Virus record (IMG/VR): IMGVR_UViG_3300031629_000002
Coordinates: 1-64,000 of that record
Length of the DNA stretch: 64,000 bases
Reading direction: 5' to 3' (one strand)
Source of the DNA: a virus
Positions 1-9,756 of this stretch are shown piece after piece. The notes beneath the pieces were generated by a model. That model did no database searches and had not been told where the DNA came from. It saw nothing but the letters and a program-made list of their open reading frames with translations. Made by a program: the position numbers and the translations under genes. Within the stretch, counting starts at the first letter, position 1, and each line of letters begins with the position of its first letter.

Positions 1-261
1 TCGGCATTTAGTCACGAACTTTGGTTTCCATACCCAGCCCTTACGGAAACATTCCGTAGCAAGGTGTGTAAGAATAGAACGGAGGACAAGACACTCAAAG
101 GCCGCCGCATAAAGGGCTGGGATTGTTATACCCTGCAAAAGAGCAGGTTCTTGGACACCACTGGTGAATAGAGGCATTTCGGGAGTAGGTGTTGAATGTC
201 GTTCCATGTCCACACCAAGTGCGGCAAACAAACGGTCAATGCGCTTCTTATCGGCGGCCAT
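1..261 (-). CDS. Portal-like protein, N-terminal part (runs off window)
   Basis: Only the first 87 codons are present. The reading frame opens with ATG at 261 and continues without a stop past base 1. Upstream is a good ribosome binding site, GAGAGGTGAT. The visible part begins MAADKKRIDRLFAALG, and around residues 45-80 it has the segment ITIPALYAAAFECL followed by ECFRKGWVWKPKF. This resembles the start of phage portal proteins, where a helix that samples successive residues precedes an 'arg-x-GW' patch. It follows the terminase large subunit by one gene, a normal place for a portal. The identification is inferred from this short match and gene order; a head-completion protein is the main alternative. 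Confidence 0.6.
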   Translation of the reverse strand, partial: MAADKKRIDRLFAALGVDMERHSTPTPEMPLFTSGVQEPALLQGITIPALYAAAFECLVLRSILTHLATECFRKGWVWKPKFVTKCR

Positions 262-1597
262 TGATAATCACCTCTCTCCATTCATCCATCCCCGTCGATG
301 AAATGTTCCACTCCTTCATCATATTCACTTGATCCTGCGGTTCAGCCTTTTCAAAGGCGATAAGGCGACCTGCATTTTCGTCGCCTTCAAGTGCTGATAG
401 TAAAAGGGATGCTTCACTGCGACGGGTTTCCAAATAAGGCAAAGCGATTTCAGCCGCCTTATACACGGCCAAATCACCCTCGAATACGAATTGACGGCCT
501 TCCCACATAACACCCTCCACACCCAATTCCTTCTTCAAGACATTGGTGTAGTCAATCGCACGCTTCGTGGCGAACGGTAGAATAAGTCGTGGAATACCGT
601 TTTTAGTGATGGACATTTCGCCACCAACTTCCCATAGATTTCCTATAAACGAGTCTATTCTCTTCAAAAATACTGGCTGTCTATTGGCACCGTAATGGAG
701 GGTGCGATCATCTTGCTTGGTTCCTTTGCCAACCACCGACATTTCAAAGAGGTGCCCGTATGTCTTGATGAGGCCAGCGACTTCACCGCTTGTAGCCCCC
801 ACTTCATAACTGGCAATTGTAGCCGCATTCATGTCACCATTCTTTTGTAAGGTGGTGTGGCAAGTGGAAAGTATGTTTCGTTCACGACGGCTTAGGCGGT
901 TTTCAGCATTAAGGCGGTCATGCCATGCTTTCCAAATCTCATCTCGTTCCTCTTTACTTTCGGATCTCTTAACCCCAGTCACCGTTTTCTTTAATTGATA
1001 TTCAAGGCGTTCGGGGTATTTGATAAGTAAATTGAAATCGTTGTCCTGCAATTCCAACAAGCCCCAATCATCCTGTTGCCACCAATCAAATGATTTTAGG
1101 ACAGCATGTTGTTCTTGTAGTAACATTTCGACAACCGAGGGTATTAACGCCTCTTCGCCCGCTTTTGAAAGTAATTCGATTAAGTCGGCACCGGCAATAC
1201 CCAGTTCGTCTTTGAAAAATGATTTGGTGATTCCTACTGTCGGAGAAGCGGTGACACCGGGTTGGTCGGTGGGGTTCGCTGTTTGTTCACCGCCCTTCAT
1301 CCCCGTGATTTCAGATCCGGTGGTTGCTTGGGGAGGCATTGGTGCGGCTGTCGGCGGGGGGGTTTGTTGTTGTTGTTGTTCTGTTTCGGCATCGACATCG
1401 GTATCTATCTGTGCCAATTCCTGCTCTTTGACCTTCTTTTGGTCGAGCAACCCAGTCATTTTACCTGCGGCGGCACCAATAAGGGATGGTGCTAATTTTT
1501 TTGCGGCGACACCGGCCACTGCCCCAAGCGCAGGGAGTATTTTGACAATTGCATCGTTCATAGAACGGACTTCACTATTCCAAACAATTCTTGTCAT
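248..1597 (-). CDS. Unrecognised head-region protein with hydrophobic N terminus
   Basis: The start is taken as ATG 1597, which overlaps the terminase stop as ATGA and has GGTGG upstream; an in-frame GTG at 1627 is less likely. The product is about 449 residues. Residues about 16-46 are hydrophobic and rich in Ala and Gly (ILPALGAVAGVAAKKLAP). A Gln/Pro/Thr-rich linker (QQQQQTPPP) follows near residue 80. The remainder is a mixed helical region rich in Arg and Glu with no motif I recognise. Its place between terminase and portal suggests a role in head assembly or DNA packaging, but nothing in the sequence shows this directly. Confidence 0.75.
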   Translation of the reverse strand: MTRIVWNSEVRSMNDAIVKILPALGAVAGVAAKKLAPSLIGAAAGKMTGLLDQKKVKEQELAQIDTDVDAETEQQQQQTPPPTAAPMPPQATTGSEITGMKGGEQTANPTDQPGVTASPTVGITKSFFKDELGIAGADLIELLSKAGEEALIPSVVEMLLQEQHAVLKSFDWWQQDDWGLLELQDNDFNLLIKYPERLEYQLKKTVTGVKRSESKEERDEIWKAWHDRLNAENRLSRRERNILSTCHTTLQKNGDMNAATIASYEVGATSGEVAGLIKTYGHLFEMSVVGKGTKQDDRTLHYGANRQPVFLKRIDSFIGNLWEVGGEMSITKNGIPRLILPFATKRAIDYTNVLKKELGVEGVMWEGRQFVFEGDLAVYKAAEIALPYLETRRSEASLLLSALEGDENAGRLIAFEKAEPQDQVNMMKEWNISSTGMDEWREVIINGRR

Positions 1598-3030
1598 GTT
1601 TCCGACCACCCTAAGCGTTGCGACCACGCCGCCCCATCAAGGACTACGATGCTGTCCCTATATTCTTTTGTGGCTTGAACCGCCAAAGCGAGGGCAATAA
1701 CGGTATCGTCGTGTCGGCCAAGCGACTCCATTTTACCATTTGGTAACATGGTGAACATAGAAAGTTCGTTGAGTAAAATGTCCATCATCCGGCGTGTTCT
1801 ACCTTCTTCCTTGTAAGGGAGAATCAAATGACGCTGTTCAAAGTGCAATTGGAGAGAATGTATAACCGCTTCTTTTCTCATACGGCTCATAGTAAATGGT
1901 TTGATAGGCAAGTCGCTAATCTCTTTCAGCACTTGGTGGAATGCTTGAGCGAAATTGTTTGTTTCCAATTCAACGATGACGGGGTTGAACCTTGCATTCA
2001 ATTCTATGATTTTATCAATTTGAGAACTGAAATCCATTCCCTTTTCATGGTGCATCCAAACCACTCTCTTATGTCTATTCTTATCCATAGCCAAAACAAC
2101 CATGCAAGTATAGTCGGCCTTTCGGTCGGGGCTGATTGCAGGATCCCAGCCGATGTAGTAATTGACATCCTCTTCAAAGTCGCCAGCATATGGGTCAAAG
2201 ACAAATGCGTGGTCGTCGTCTTTACAAGGGTCTGTCATTTCAATTGGGAACAGACTCGATTCACTGGCAATTGGTTTGCACAGGTATTCACGGGTAAATG
2301 ATATGGATGTCATTTCATCACGGCGTTGATGTAGTGCGTCAAGCGACCAGCGTTCGGGCCAAAGCGGCTTACCTGTTTCTTCGCTAATCGCAGGGTATTC
2401 GCTCACTTTATACCCCTTGAGTGATTTTAGTTCTTGATACAGATCAGTGTATGAAAAGGGAGTTCCTACAATACATAACTGTGCAGTGTGGTGGAGAACA
2501 GGTAGGAGGGCTGTGAAGAACCATGAAGAAATGTGAGTCAATTGGGTAGCGGCTTCACTGGACAATATATCGTCAAGCACTACAATGTCGGGGTGGGCAC
2601 CACGAACAGCCTTACCAACGGACATAGCCGAGATGGAGGATTTGTTTGTCATCTTGAACTTTTGCTTGGCCCAACCACGCTTTGGTTTCAAGTGAGAGAG
2701 AGTAGGAACTGATTCTATGAGTTCGTTCATTTTTGCCATGTGTTCGATGGATTGGTGCTGACTGTGAGAAAAGAATAGGACTTCTGTGCCGGGGTTGTAT
2801 GCCATTTTCCATAATAGATATACCCGATAGAATACCGACTTCCCATGATCACGAGAAGCAATAACACAGGTCTTGTTGAAGTTCTCGCTCATATCAAACC
2901 ATTCTTGGTGAAAGTCAGCGACCATGTAATTCTCGGCTTTGCCGCAAATGTCTTCAAAAAAATACTTGAAGTCACGACGACCCATTTCCCAATCGACTTT
3001 GTTGGCGAGATCTAACACAGGGGCACTCAT
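1594..3030 (-). CDS. terL: Terminase large subunit (packaging ATPase and nuclease)
   Basis: This is the motor that cuts concatemeric DNA and pumps it through the portal into the prohead. At 478 residues it has the usual family length. A Walker A-like loop (ASRDHGKS) lies at residues 58-65, Walker B (IVVLDD) at 149-154 and a coupling motif (IVGTP) at 187-191. The C-terminal RNase H-like nuclease carries the expected acids: D296 in IGWDPA, E354 in VIVELE, and D441/D442 in RHDDT. The start ATG 3030 lies 6 bp after the preceding gene. The stop is shared with the next gene as ATGA, indicating coupled translation. This is one of the firmest calls in the window and establishes a tailed-virus packaging system. 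Confidence 0.96.
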   Translation of the reverse strand: MSAPVLDLANKVDWEMGRRDFKYFFEDICGKAENYMVADFHQEWFDMSENFNKTCVIASRDHGKSVFYRVYLLWKMAYNPGTEVLFFSHSQHQSIEHMAKMNELIESVPTLSHLKPKRGWAKQKFKMTNKSSISAMSVGKAVRGAHPDIVVLDDILSSEAATQLTHISSWFFTALLPVLHHTAQLCIVGTPFSYTDLYQELKSLKGYKVSEYPAISEETGKPLWPERWSLDALHQRRDEMTSISFTREYLCKPIASESSLFPIEMTDPCKDDDHAFVFDPYAGDFEEDVNYYIGWDPAISPDRKADYTCMVVLAMDKNRHKRVVWMHHEKGMDFSSQIDKIIELNARFNPVIVELETNNFAQAFHQVLKEISDLPIKPFTMSRMRKEAVIHSLQLHFEQRHLILPYKEEGRTRRMMDILLNELSMFTMLPNGKMESLGRHDDTVIALALAVQATKEYRDSIVVLDGAAWSQRLGWSET

Positions 3031-3036
3031 TAAGCA

Positions 3037-5100
3037 TCAACCCGTTATCTCATTTAGTTCGTCTTCGCTCATGCCGTGGTGGTCGATTAAATCGCCACTA
3101 TCGTTCTTTAGTCTTGATATGGCCGAAGCGTTGCCACTTCGTGCGGCCTCGACTACCTCACTCACATAATCCTTGCTGGATGAACCGGAAATATATTTGT
3201 CGTAAGTTTTGGCTGGGCCGTCACTCATTGTTTCGTTTTTTTTTGACTCGGCCCTTGCATTACTGCGGGTTTCAGCCGCCGCCGTGCTTGCAGGGGCTAA
3301 TGGGACTTTCTTTGGATTCTTTGGTCTTATCCTTGCTGGCTGTTTATTGGCTCTTTCTTGAAAAACATTCTTACCACCCGTTTGCCCTGCACGCTTGGTG
3401 GCAGTAGTCTTCACTGCCTTTGCTTTTGTTTTTGGAGTGAGTTTGACTTCCTTTGCGGCCTTAGCGGGTGTTGCTTGCTTCTTAGATGGTGGCTTGTGAG
3501 TCCCTCTTGTCATTGGTGGTTGTGTGTCCGGCTTGTTCATCAATTGTTCAAGTAAATCCGGTTTGGTGGCTTCTTTGCCTTTTGGGGTATTAGCCACGGC
3601 TTTTGCGGGTGATACCTTCTTAGCGGCCTTTGCGGCTGGTGTTGCCTTCTTAGCGGCCTTTGCGGCCTTTGCGGCTGGTTTCTTCTCATCCACGGCGGCT
3701 AATGCCTTTGCGGCTGGTGTTGCCTTCTTTTCTTTTGGAGGTTCCTTCTTGGCTTCGGTTGGATCGACGCTTCTATCAGCAACGGCCTTTTCACGGCGGT
3801 TCTTCTCGTTCAAGCGTCCACTTTGACTTCGACCACCCGGCCCTTGCTTGCCCTTGTCGTCATCGTTACGATCATTGACTTCATTGAAGCCCATGCGCTT
3901 TCCTCTTTCGGGGCCGACCAAATCTCCTGTCCAGTTTTGTTCATCATTCGCATACTGCGGCAATTGCCTATCTTCGCTGGCAATTGGTGGTGAATTGTCA
4001 CCAAGAAGTCCCTTTACGCCTTTACCACCTGTTGGTAGTGGTTTGGTTTCGGGTATTTCCTCGAACTCGGCATCGGGGGCTTGAGATTGTTTGTTACCCG
4101 CATTTGGCTTCCACTTATTATTCTCATAATCCCAATTTTCATACACTCGGTTTTGGCCGGGTGTCACATCTCGACCCCATTCGGAGATTTCGGTTCCGAA
4201 GTCTCCCGGTTTTGGATCACCATATCTCGGTGGGTTTGCTTGAGTTTGCTGTGACCCCTCTTCTCCGACCATTCGGTCATAGAAGCCGTCATCGGGTTGT
4301 TCTCCCATGGCTTCAAAGCCAGCATCGGCTGAACCACTGCTGTTCATGTCCATTCCGTCATCGGTAGGTTGAAGACTGGGTGGTGCGCCCTGTGCGGCCT
4401 CCACTGCTGGGTTTTGTTGTGCATCCCACTTGTCCCACTGTTCAAGATCTTCTTGTGTGCCACGACCCCGTATGTATTCCCGTGAAGGGAAGTCTTGGCC
4501 GGGTTCGGTGTTCCTATCCTGTTGCCATCGTTTGTAAGTGGGACTCATATTTGCTACTGGGGTATTGTTCCATGAAACCATTGGTGGTTCTTCGGTAGTT
4601 TCCGGTTGAAGTCCCGGTGGTGTAGCCTGTGCTTCTTCCACAGAACCGGCTTGCGGCTTTGGGTTTCGCTTGAACTTATCCATAAATCGACCCATCATCC
4701 CTTTCTTATTCGGGTCACGGGTTTCTTGTTGTCCTGCTTTGAAGTTCGCACCCATGCCCTTTGGTGGGGCTTGAGCAGGTGGTCGTTCTTGTCCAAATGT
4801 AGTGGAGCCTTGTGTTGGATCACCAAACATTCCGCCGGTAATAGATTCAGCCGTGTCGCCACCTTGAGGTGTTGCTTCCTGTGCCATAGAATCTACACGC
4901 TTCTTTTCATCTTGGTCGGCATAGAATTGTCGGTGGCTGTTAAAGGCTTCCATCTCTTCGGCGGATAATTGAGGTGGTGCCTTGATAACATGTTCCCATA
5001 CCATTGAAAACATATCATCATTCTTTGGTGCCTTTCGTAGTGGTTCCTTGCCAATCATTTCAGCACGGGCTTTGAGTAACATGTCGTCGTATCTGTCCAT
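3037..5100 (-). CDS. Large low-complexity structural-type protein with histone H1-like tail
   Basis: The 687-residue product has an ATG at 5100 behind AGGTGATTT. The N-terminal 60 residues look folded and include MFSMVWEHVIKAPP (residues 30-42), a divergent copy of the segment shared by the left-arm effector proteins. Residues about 80-440 are disordered and rich in Pro, Gln, Asp and Gly. From about 460 to 620 the chain becomes Lys/Ala/Pro rich, with AKAAKKATPAAK repeats like a linker-histone tail, so DNA binding is plausible. A short acidic helical end (MSEDELNEITG) closes it. A virion core or scaffold protein that contacts packaged DNA is my inference. I recognise no family. Confidence 0.8.
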   Translation of the reverse strand: MDRYDDMLLKARAEMIGKEPLRKAPKNDDMFSMVWEHVIKAPPQLSAEEMEAFNSHRQFYADQDEKKRVDSMAQEATPQGGDTAESITGGMFGDPTQGSTTFGQERPPAQAPPKGMGANFKAGQQETRDPNKKGMMGRFMDKFKRNPKPQAGSVEEAQATPPGLQPETTEEPPMVSWNNTPVANMSPTYKRWQQDRNTEPGQDFPSREYIRGRGTQEDLEQWDKWDAQQNPAVEAAQGAPPSLQPTDDGMDMNSSGSADAGFEAMGEQPDDGFYDRMVGEEGSQQTQANPPRYGDPKPGDFGTEISEWGRDVTPGQNRVYENWDYENNKWKPNAGNKQSQAPDAEFEEIPETKPLPTGGKGVKGLLGDNSPPIASEDRQLPQYANDEQNWTGDLVGPERGKRMGFNEVNDRNDDDKGKQGPGGRSQSGRLNEKNRREKAVADRSVDPTEAKKEPPKEKKATPAAKALAAVDEKKPAAKAAKAAKKATPAAKAAKKVSPAKAVANTPKGKEATKPDLLEQLMNKPDTQPPMTRGTHKPPSKKQATPAKAAKEVKLTPKTKAKAVKTTATKRAGQTGGKNVFQERANKQPARIRPKNPKKVPLAPASTAAAETRSNARAESKKNETMSDGPAKTYDKYISGSSSKDYVSEVVEAARSGNASAISRLKNDSGDLIDHHGMSEDELNEITG

Positions 5101-5106
5101 TTGAAA

Positions 5107-6042
5107 TCACCTTTGCATTTGCTTGCGGAGCATAATATGTCCGATAGAATCGTGAATGCGTTCAGCCGAAGCGAACTTCATGTTTGTTGGTTGTCCACCA
5201 GCCGCACGCATTCCCATGTTTGTATTTGCTTGATTGAAGCGGTCAGTCTGTGCTGTGGCGGCTGTGTTTGCTTTGTTGCGGGCACCCATTCCTGTGGAAC
5301 CCATACCGGCTGTTAAACCGCCTGTCATAACATCAGCGAACTTACCCATACCAGATCGATTCTTCATCCAAGACTGTTTGTCGCCGCCTTTTCCTGCTTG
5401 TAATGCTTGAGCGTCAGCACCAAAGGCCATAGTTTGGGCCGCTTCTTGCATTTTGTTTGGTGCGGCGGCGGCTGGTGCGGCGGCGGCTGGTGCGGCGGCT
5501 GGTGCGGCTGGCCCTGCTGGTGCGGCGGCGGCTGGTGCGGCGGCGGCTGGGAGTGGGACGGCGGCTGGCCCTGCTGGTGCGGCGGCGGCTGGGAGTGGGA
5601 CGGCGGCTGGCCCTGCTGGTGCGGCGGCGGCTGGGAGTGGGACGGCGGCTGGCCCTGCTGGTGCGGGAACTGGTGGGGTGAGGGTTGGTGCGTTTCCTTG
5701 TGTGAGAGCCGTCTGTTGCTCCCTTCCTCTTTCGGATTGGAGGTTTCTTACTTGATCATTAGCGTATTGATTTGCTGAACCACCTATTGCGGCTTGGGCG
5801 GAAGGTTCTGCGTTATTGAATGCCCTTTTGGCTTGACCTCCGGCCATTTTATCGCTTACTGTGTTTTTGACTTTTGATGCGGCACCAGCAACAGCACCGG
5901 GAGTATTTGCTATGGCGGCGGCAGTGGATGTAATGGCGTTGCCAACCTTGTCCATCCTTGCTCCTTTTTGAAAAGCCTCTCGTTCAGCAATCATTCTTGC
6001 TCTCGCCATTCGATCTGCACTAAACTCTCTTCTACTTACCAT
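5107..6042 (-). CDS. Ala/Pro-repeat protein, probable structural or scaffold protein
   Basis: A 311-residue protein starts at ATG 6042 behind GAAGGTGATTTTTA. The first 110 residues are helical and contain an Ala-rich stretch (AITSTAAAIANTPGAVAGAASKV). A central block of pure Ala/Pro/Gly/Val/Leu follows, encoded by 42-bp tandem repeats (14-residue unit built on PAGPAAVPLPAAAA). The C-terminal third is Met/Gly/Asn rich and ends with a basic helix. No enzyme motif is visible. It sits among similar low-complexity genes next to the terminase, which favours an internal virion, scaffold or tail-associated role. This is an inference from context. Confidence 0.78.
   Translation of the reverse strand: MVSRREFSADRMARARMIAEREAFQKGARMDKVGNAITSTAAAIANTPGAVAGAASKVKNTVSDKMAGGQAKRAFNNAEPSAQAAIGGSANQYANDQVRNLQSERGREQQTALTQGNAPTLTPPVPAPAGPAAVPLPAAAAPAGPAAVPLPAAAAPAGPAAVPLPAAAAPAAAAPAGPAAPAAAPAAAAPAAAAPNKMQEAAQTMAFGADAQALQAGKGGDKQSWMKNRSGMGKFADVMTGGLTAGMGSTGMGARNKANTAATAQTDRFNQANTNMGMRAAGGQPTNMKFASAERIHDSIGHIMLRKQMQR
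5459..5664 (-). repeat. 42-bp tandem repeats with 15-bp subunits inside a CDS
   Basis: Two full 42-bp copies (5567-5608 and 5609-5650) and a partial third follow an expanded 57-bp copy (5510-5566). Upstream are repeated 15-bp words of the form gctggtgcggcggcg. All units keep the reading frame and encode 14 or 5 residues of Ala/Pro/Gly. Copy number is likely to vary between strains. Confidence 0.9.
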
Positions 6043-8074
6043 TAAAAATCACCTTCACTAATTGTATGCAATCCAACGGGATGTCCATTGATTTGGACAT
6101 CTCACGCCAGTCGCCCCTGCTGTTGAGGATAGCGACGACATCGGAAACGGGTCGTTGTATTTGACCTGCCATCATGGCAAGGTCTATTGCGTTGGATTGA
6201 ATCATAGGGGTATGAGGAACTGCCTTTGCGATGGTTTCATCTTGCAGTGCTAATTGACATTGGACGGTTTCGAGCATGGACTCGATTTCTTCTTTTCCGA
6301 AGACATTTCCAGCATGTCCCGCACCTTTTCCGGTCATGTATGCAAGTTTATCAGCCATTCCTCTCCATCCTTCTCTAAACCGTGGCGGGCCGTCCTGCCG
6401 ATTAGGCCCAGCAGGTTGCGCTTGAAAAGGGTTTAGGCGAGCAGGAGATTGTTCGGGTGGAATGTTTGGGGGTATTTGACCCACGGGTGCTGGTGGTGCT
6501 GGCTGTTGTAATCGCACTGGCGGTGCTGGTGCTTGGCGAGGAACTGGTGGTGCTGGTGGTTGCTGTTGAATGACTGGCGGGGCAGGAGGCTGTGCCTGTT
6601 GCATTGGCGGTGAGGGTGCCGGTGCTGGTGGTATTACTGGGGCTGACCGAGTGTTGGGCGGATTTGGGCGATTCGCTCCACGGGCTTCGGCTCTCCGTTG
6701 GGCTTGAGCCTCCATTTGCCCTTGTAAGTCGTTTCTTGGTTGAGGTTGGGTTTGTCCTTCGTTTGGTTGAGGTTGCTGTGCTTGGGGTTGCATTCTATTT
6801 TGCGGAGGCTGAATACCCGGATGGTTCGATTGAAGGTGGCTGATGAAACCGCTAATGAGGCGATCCGCCGCCGAGCCACCGGAACCTTGACCCATCAAAT
6901 GTTCCATTGGAGGGAGGTCAGTCATGTTATACTTCTTACCTAAGTATTCATGGAGTTTAGGTAAGTAATGCCTCTTTGTAGTTCTTGCCCCGTTGTAAAG
7001 GTCTGTTCCCTTTTCGTTTTTGAATCCGTCTTCAAACCATGTGCTGTAAGCATCTGTTGGTGATTGAGGCATAACATTTGCTTCTTGCTGTTGTCCCTCA
7101 ATCGCTTGCTGTGCCAAATCCGGTGCCGCATCGGCAACGATGCCCGGTGTTTCATTAGATTGGATGGATTCTCTTTGTCGGATTCCGTAAAGGTGCTGAA
7201 TGTTCGTTTTGTTTTGAGGTGCGTAATTACTCAACACAGGGTGTCGAAGCCATGCTTCTTGAACCATTTCGGGTGTTAATTCCTGCCCGTTATTTTGAGC
7301 ATGACGGGCTAATTCATTCACCATAGCAATACTGTGTTTCTGTGCTTCGTGATTGATATATACCCCGTTTGGGCGCACCTTGTCGGCTTTGATTGATTCG
7401 CTGGTGTTGCCCTTATGGCCTTGTTGCTCACGCACCCACTTGAGTCCTTCTTGGTATGGGCGATTCCATGACTCGTTCATTAGGTTCTCTTGATCACGGT
7501 TTCCTACACGCAATTTAGGAACACCGTGTGCGTCAAATTGCCAAGGGGTTTCTTTTTTCTGTGGCCCCCAAACACCTTCTCGCCACTGCTGTGTCAAGAC
7601 AGAACGCCCTAAATCCGTGCTGAACGGTAGAGGAATGTCGTCGGGGATTTTGTCAAGCCCTTTTCCTGTCATACCTGCTTCATCTCGTTTTTGCGCCCAA
7701 AGGTGGTTTTGAACTTCAACAGCGTGGTTTATGTGCTTGCTACCGATATTGATTGCTTTTTGGAGTGTGGCTTTGTATGTGTCTTCGTCGCCCTGCGGCC
7801 CCGCTTGAATAATTGCGGCTTCTTGAATTGTTAAGTGACTTGGATCTGATGGGTCAGCATTGTATATTGCTTCATAGACAGCATCGGCTTCTACACCAGT
7901 TAAGTGGTCGCCGGTAATATCACCCATAGGCATTGGGTAGGCTGTCAATTTGCCGTCTTCACCTATTTGTCCAATCAACCCGTTAATGAGTGCATCGAAG
8001 TCATAGAACCCCATACCCTTGTTAATGATAGTGCATCGGTCAAGAATGGCCCATGGTGTGCGTAGTAATGTCAT
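6032..8074 (-). CDS. Large virion-type protein with Pro/Gln-rich linker
   Basis: The 680-residue product starts with ATG 8074, overlapping the preceding stop as ATGA. Residues 1-400 look globular, with many predicted helices and no familiar motif. Residues about 420-560 form a long Pro/Gln/Ala linker with repeated QAPAPP-like words. The last 110 residues are a second small folded domain that ends ILNSRGDWREMSKSM...VKVIFNGK. Length, composition and position suggest a structural or tail-associated protein. The family is unknown to me, and the functional call is inference from neighbours. Confidence 0.8.
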   Translation of the reverse strand: MTLLRTPWAILDRCTIINKGMGFYDFDALINGLIGQIGEDGKLTAYPMPMGDITGDHLTGVEADAVYEAIYNADPSDPSHLTIQEAAIIQAGPQGDEDTYKATLQKAINIGSKHINHAVEVQNHLWAQKRDEAGMTGKGLDKIPDDIPLPFSTDLGRSVLTQQWREGVWGPQKKETPWQFDAHGVPKLRVGNRDQENLMNESWNRPYQEGLKWVREQQGHKGNTSESIKADKVRPNGVYINHEAQKHSIAMVNELARHAQNNGQELTPEMVQEAWLRHPVLSNYAPQNKTNIQHLYGIRQRESIQSNETPGIVADAAPDLAQQAIEGQQQEANVMPQSPTDAYSTWFEDGFKNEKGTDLYNGARTTKRHYLPKLHEYLGKKYNMTDLPPMEHLMGQGSGGSAADRLISGFISHLQSNHPGIQPPQNRMQPQAQQPQPNEGQTQPQPRNDLQGQMEAQAQRRAEARGANRPNPPNTRSAPVIPPAPAPSPPMQQAQPPAPPVIQQQPPAPPVPRQAPAPPVRLQQPAPPAPVGQIPPNIPPEQSPARLNPFQAQPAGPNRQDGPPRFREGWRGMADKLAYMTGKGAGHAGNVFGKEEIESMLETVQCQLALQDETIAKAVPHTPMIQSNAIDLAMMAGQIQRPVSDVVAILNSRGDWREMSKSMDIPLDCIQLVKVIFNGK

Positions 8075-9735
8075 CGCTTGCTGGCCCCCGCAAATGCGAC
8101 CGGCATTAGCGTGGTGTCTTCAAACTTCCACCCTTTGAGGTTCTCGGTCGGGCCGGTTGGGGCACTGTTTCTTTCCTCACTTGCTTGACTTCCTCTCTTA
8201 GCGTCAGCGTCATGTTCGGGTGTTGCCTTTGTTAATTTTTCTACGGCGGTAAGGAGTTTAGTCAATTGCTGTTTTAGTTTTTGGAGTTCGTTTAATTTGA
8301 AGCCACTGATGTCAGTTCCTCGGAGGCCAAGTTTGGCACCCTTCTCCATTTTCAAAGCGTCCCCACTAAGAGGGTCGTGTATTAGTGACCCTTCTCGGTC
8401 AGCGTTCTTTGGTTTTTTGAATGATGTGCCTTTGCTGGATGAAGGCTGTGAACCCATACGGGTTCCTCGCCCACTCATACCGATAGTTTGCACCTTTTCG
8501 CCAGTGATACCACGGGTGTCAGCGTGTGCCGACATTCCAGTAGGGAGTGACCCCATTTCACGGCGGAACTTCTCGGAGGCTAATTTGCGCTGGTAAGCAA
8601 CAGGATCACGAAGACGCAAAGGCATATCCTTTGCCCGTGGGTTGCCACTAAACATACGGCGAGGTGCAAAGGCTTGACGCTTAGTATGGCGAGTGAGGTT
8701 CTGTTCAGTCGAAGCGGCACGGCGGGAGGTCTTGCTTTTTGGCTGACGGCTTGCTTCTTGCTTGCCTTTTTTGGCCTTGCGCCTTCGCTCTCGCTTATGC
8801 TTCTTTTTAGACTTCTTTTCATCCTCTTCGGATTCTTCATCCTCTTCATACTTACGCCCCTTTTTCTTTCGCTTTGATTTTGTAATATCGGAAATGAATA
8901 CGGTGTCGGATGATGCTTGGATGTCTTTGTTCCAATCCTCCGGTAGTTCGCCAACCGGGGTAGGTGCGAACCATTTGAATGAATCTTCGGGCCAACCACC
9001 AAGCGGGTGAGGTATTTGTTCTTTGATTTTTTGTTGGGCTTCTAAGGCTTGATGTGGTTTTATGTCAGCCCCGGATGCGAAACCCGTTGATCTTGGCCCC
9101 ATCATACCAGCGTCCCCTAATTCAATTAAGTCGTGAAGCATGTAGCCTTGAGAAGTTTTTCTTTCTTCGTCGGTCATATCTACCGCCCATTGGTCGTCCA
9201 TCTGATCAGCCGACATTTGTTCCATGTCGGCAATCATCTCTTCTCTTGTTGGGAGGTCTTTGTCTCCATCGTTCTTCACCAACGACCAAGCGTCTTCAAA
9301 TGCGTCGTTGCTACGACCGAATACCATTCCCGGCCCTTCACGCCGAACAGAACCAACGCTGGCACCGGCTGAAATACCCATACCGTTTCGATGGCCCATA
9401 TCAACACCCATAGCCGATTCAAGCAATTCGCTTTCACCGTTCACCATAGGTGTGTCATTTAGTGTTTCGGCCATTTCCTCCGCATGGATTGAAATGTGTG
9501 GGAGGTCGCCCTCCATCTCTTTGAGTGCTTTTTTGCGGCGTGTCGCCGGATCCATCTGTTCTCTTGTTTCATGTGAAGCCGCACCAAATTGGCTGATATG
9601 CGACAAACCGTCAGCATTTTCATTTGGGTTCACATCGTAATCGCCCATCATCTCACGGGGATTATGCCCTCCTGTGAACTCTTGAACCCGTATGGATGTA
9701 TCATTGGGGTTAAGGTTGGGGGCTTGCGGGGGCAT
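8071..9735 (-). CDS. Basic low-complexity protein carrying the shared tag segment
   Basis: I take ATG 9735 as the start because GAGTGATTGAA precedes it at good spacing. The frame could begin at GTG 9744. The product is 554 residues. Around residues 144-154 it contains NDAFEDAWSLVKND, an internal copy of the segment found at the N terminus of the effector genes further right. Near residues 280-330 is an extreme charge block (KRKKKGRKYEEDEESEED followed by Lys/Arg repeats) that looks like a nucleic-acid-binding or disordered tail. The C-terminal part has a Leu/Lys-rich helix (KLNELQKLKQQLTKLLTAV). The enzyme class is not recognisable; a packaged internal protein is the best guess. Confidence 0.75.
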   Translation of the reverse strand: MPPQAPNLNPNDTSIRVQEFTGGHNPREMMGDYDVNPNENADGLSHISQFGAASHETREQMDPATRRKKALKEMEGDLPHISIHAEEMAETLNDTPMVNGESELLESAMGVDMGHRNGMGISAGASVGSVRREGPGMVFGRSNDAFEDAWSLVKNDGDKDLPTREEMIADMEQMSADQMDDQWAVDMTDEERKTSQGYMLHDLIELGDAGMMGPRSTGFASGADIKPHQALEAQQKIKEQIPHPLGGWPEDSFKWFAPTPVGELPEDWNKDIQASSDTVFISDITKSKRKKKGRKYEEDEESEEDEKKSKKKHKRERRRKAKKGKQEASRQPKSKTSRRAASTEQNLTRHTKRQAFAPRRMFSGNPRAKDMPLRLRDPVAYQRKLASEKFRREMGSLPTGMSAHADTRGITGEKVQTIGMSGRGTRMGSQPSSSKGTSFKKPKNADREGSLIHDPLSGDALKMEKGAKLGLRGTDISGFKLNELQKLKQQLTKLLTAVEKLTKATPEHDADAKRGSQASEERNSAPTGPTENLKGWKFEDTTLMPVAFAGASKR

Positions 9736-9756
9736 TTCAATCACTCACTATATGGG

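Noticed and set aside
5453-5778. Open frames opposite the Ala/Pro repeat gene
   Set aside because: They mirror the GC-rich tandem repeats and give Gly/Cys/Trp or Ala/Gly repeats. They lack start signals, and the minus-strand frame continues well beyond the repeats.
6032-8074. N terminus MTLLRTPWAIL as another copy of the shared tag
   Set aside because: It has the aromatic residue but lacks the F-x3-[FW]-x4-K spacing seen in the true copies.
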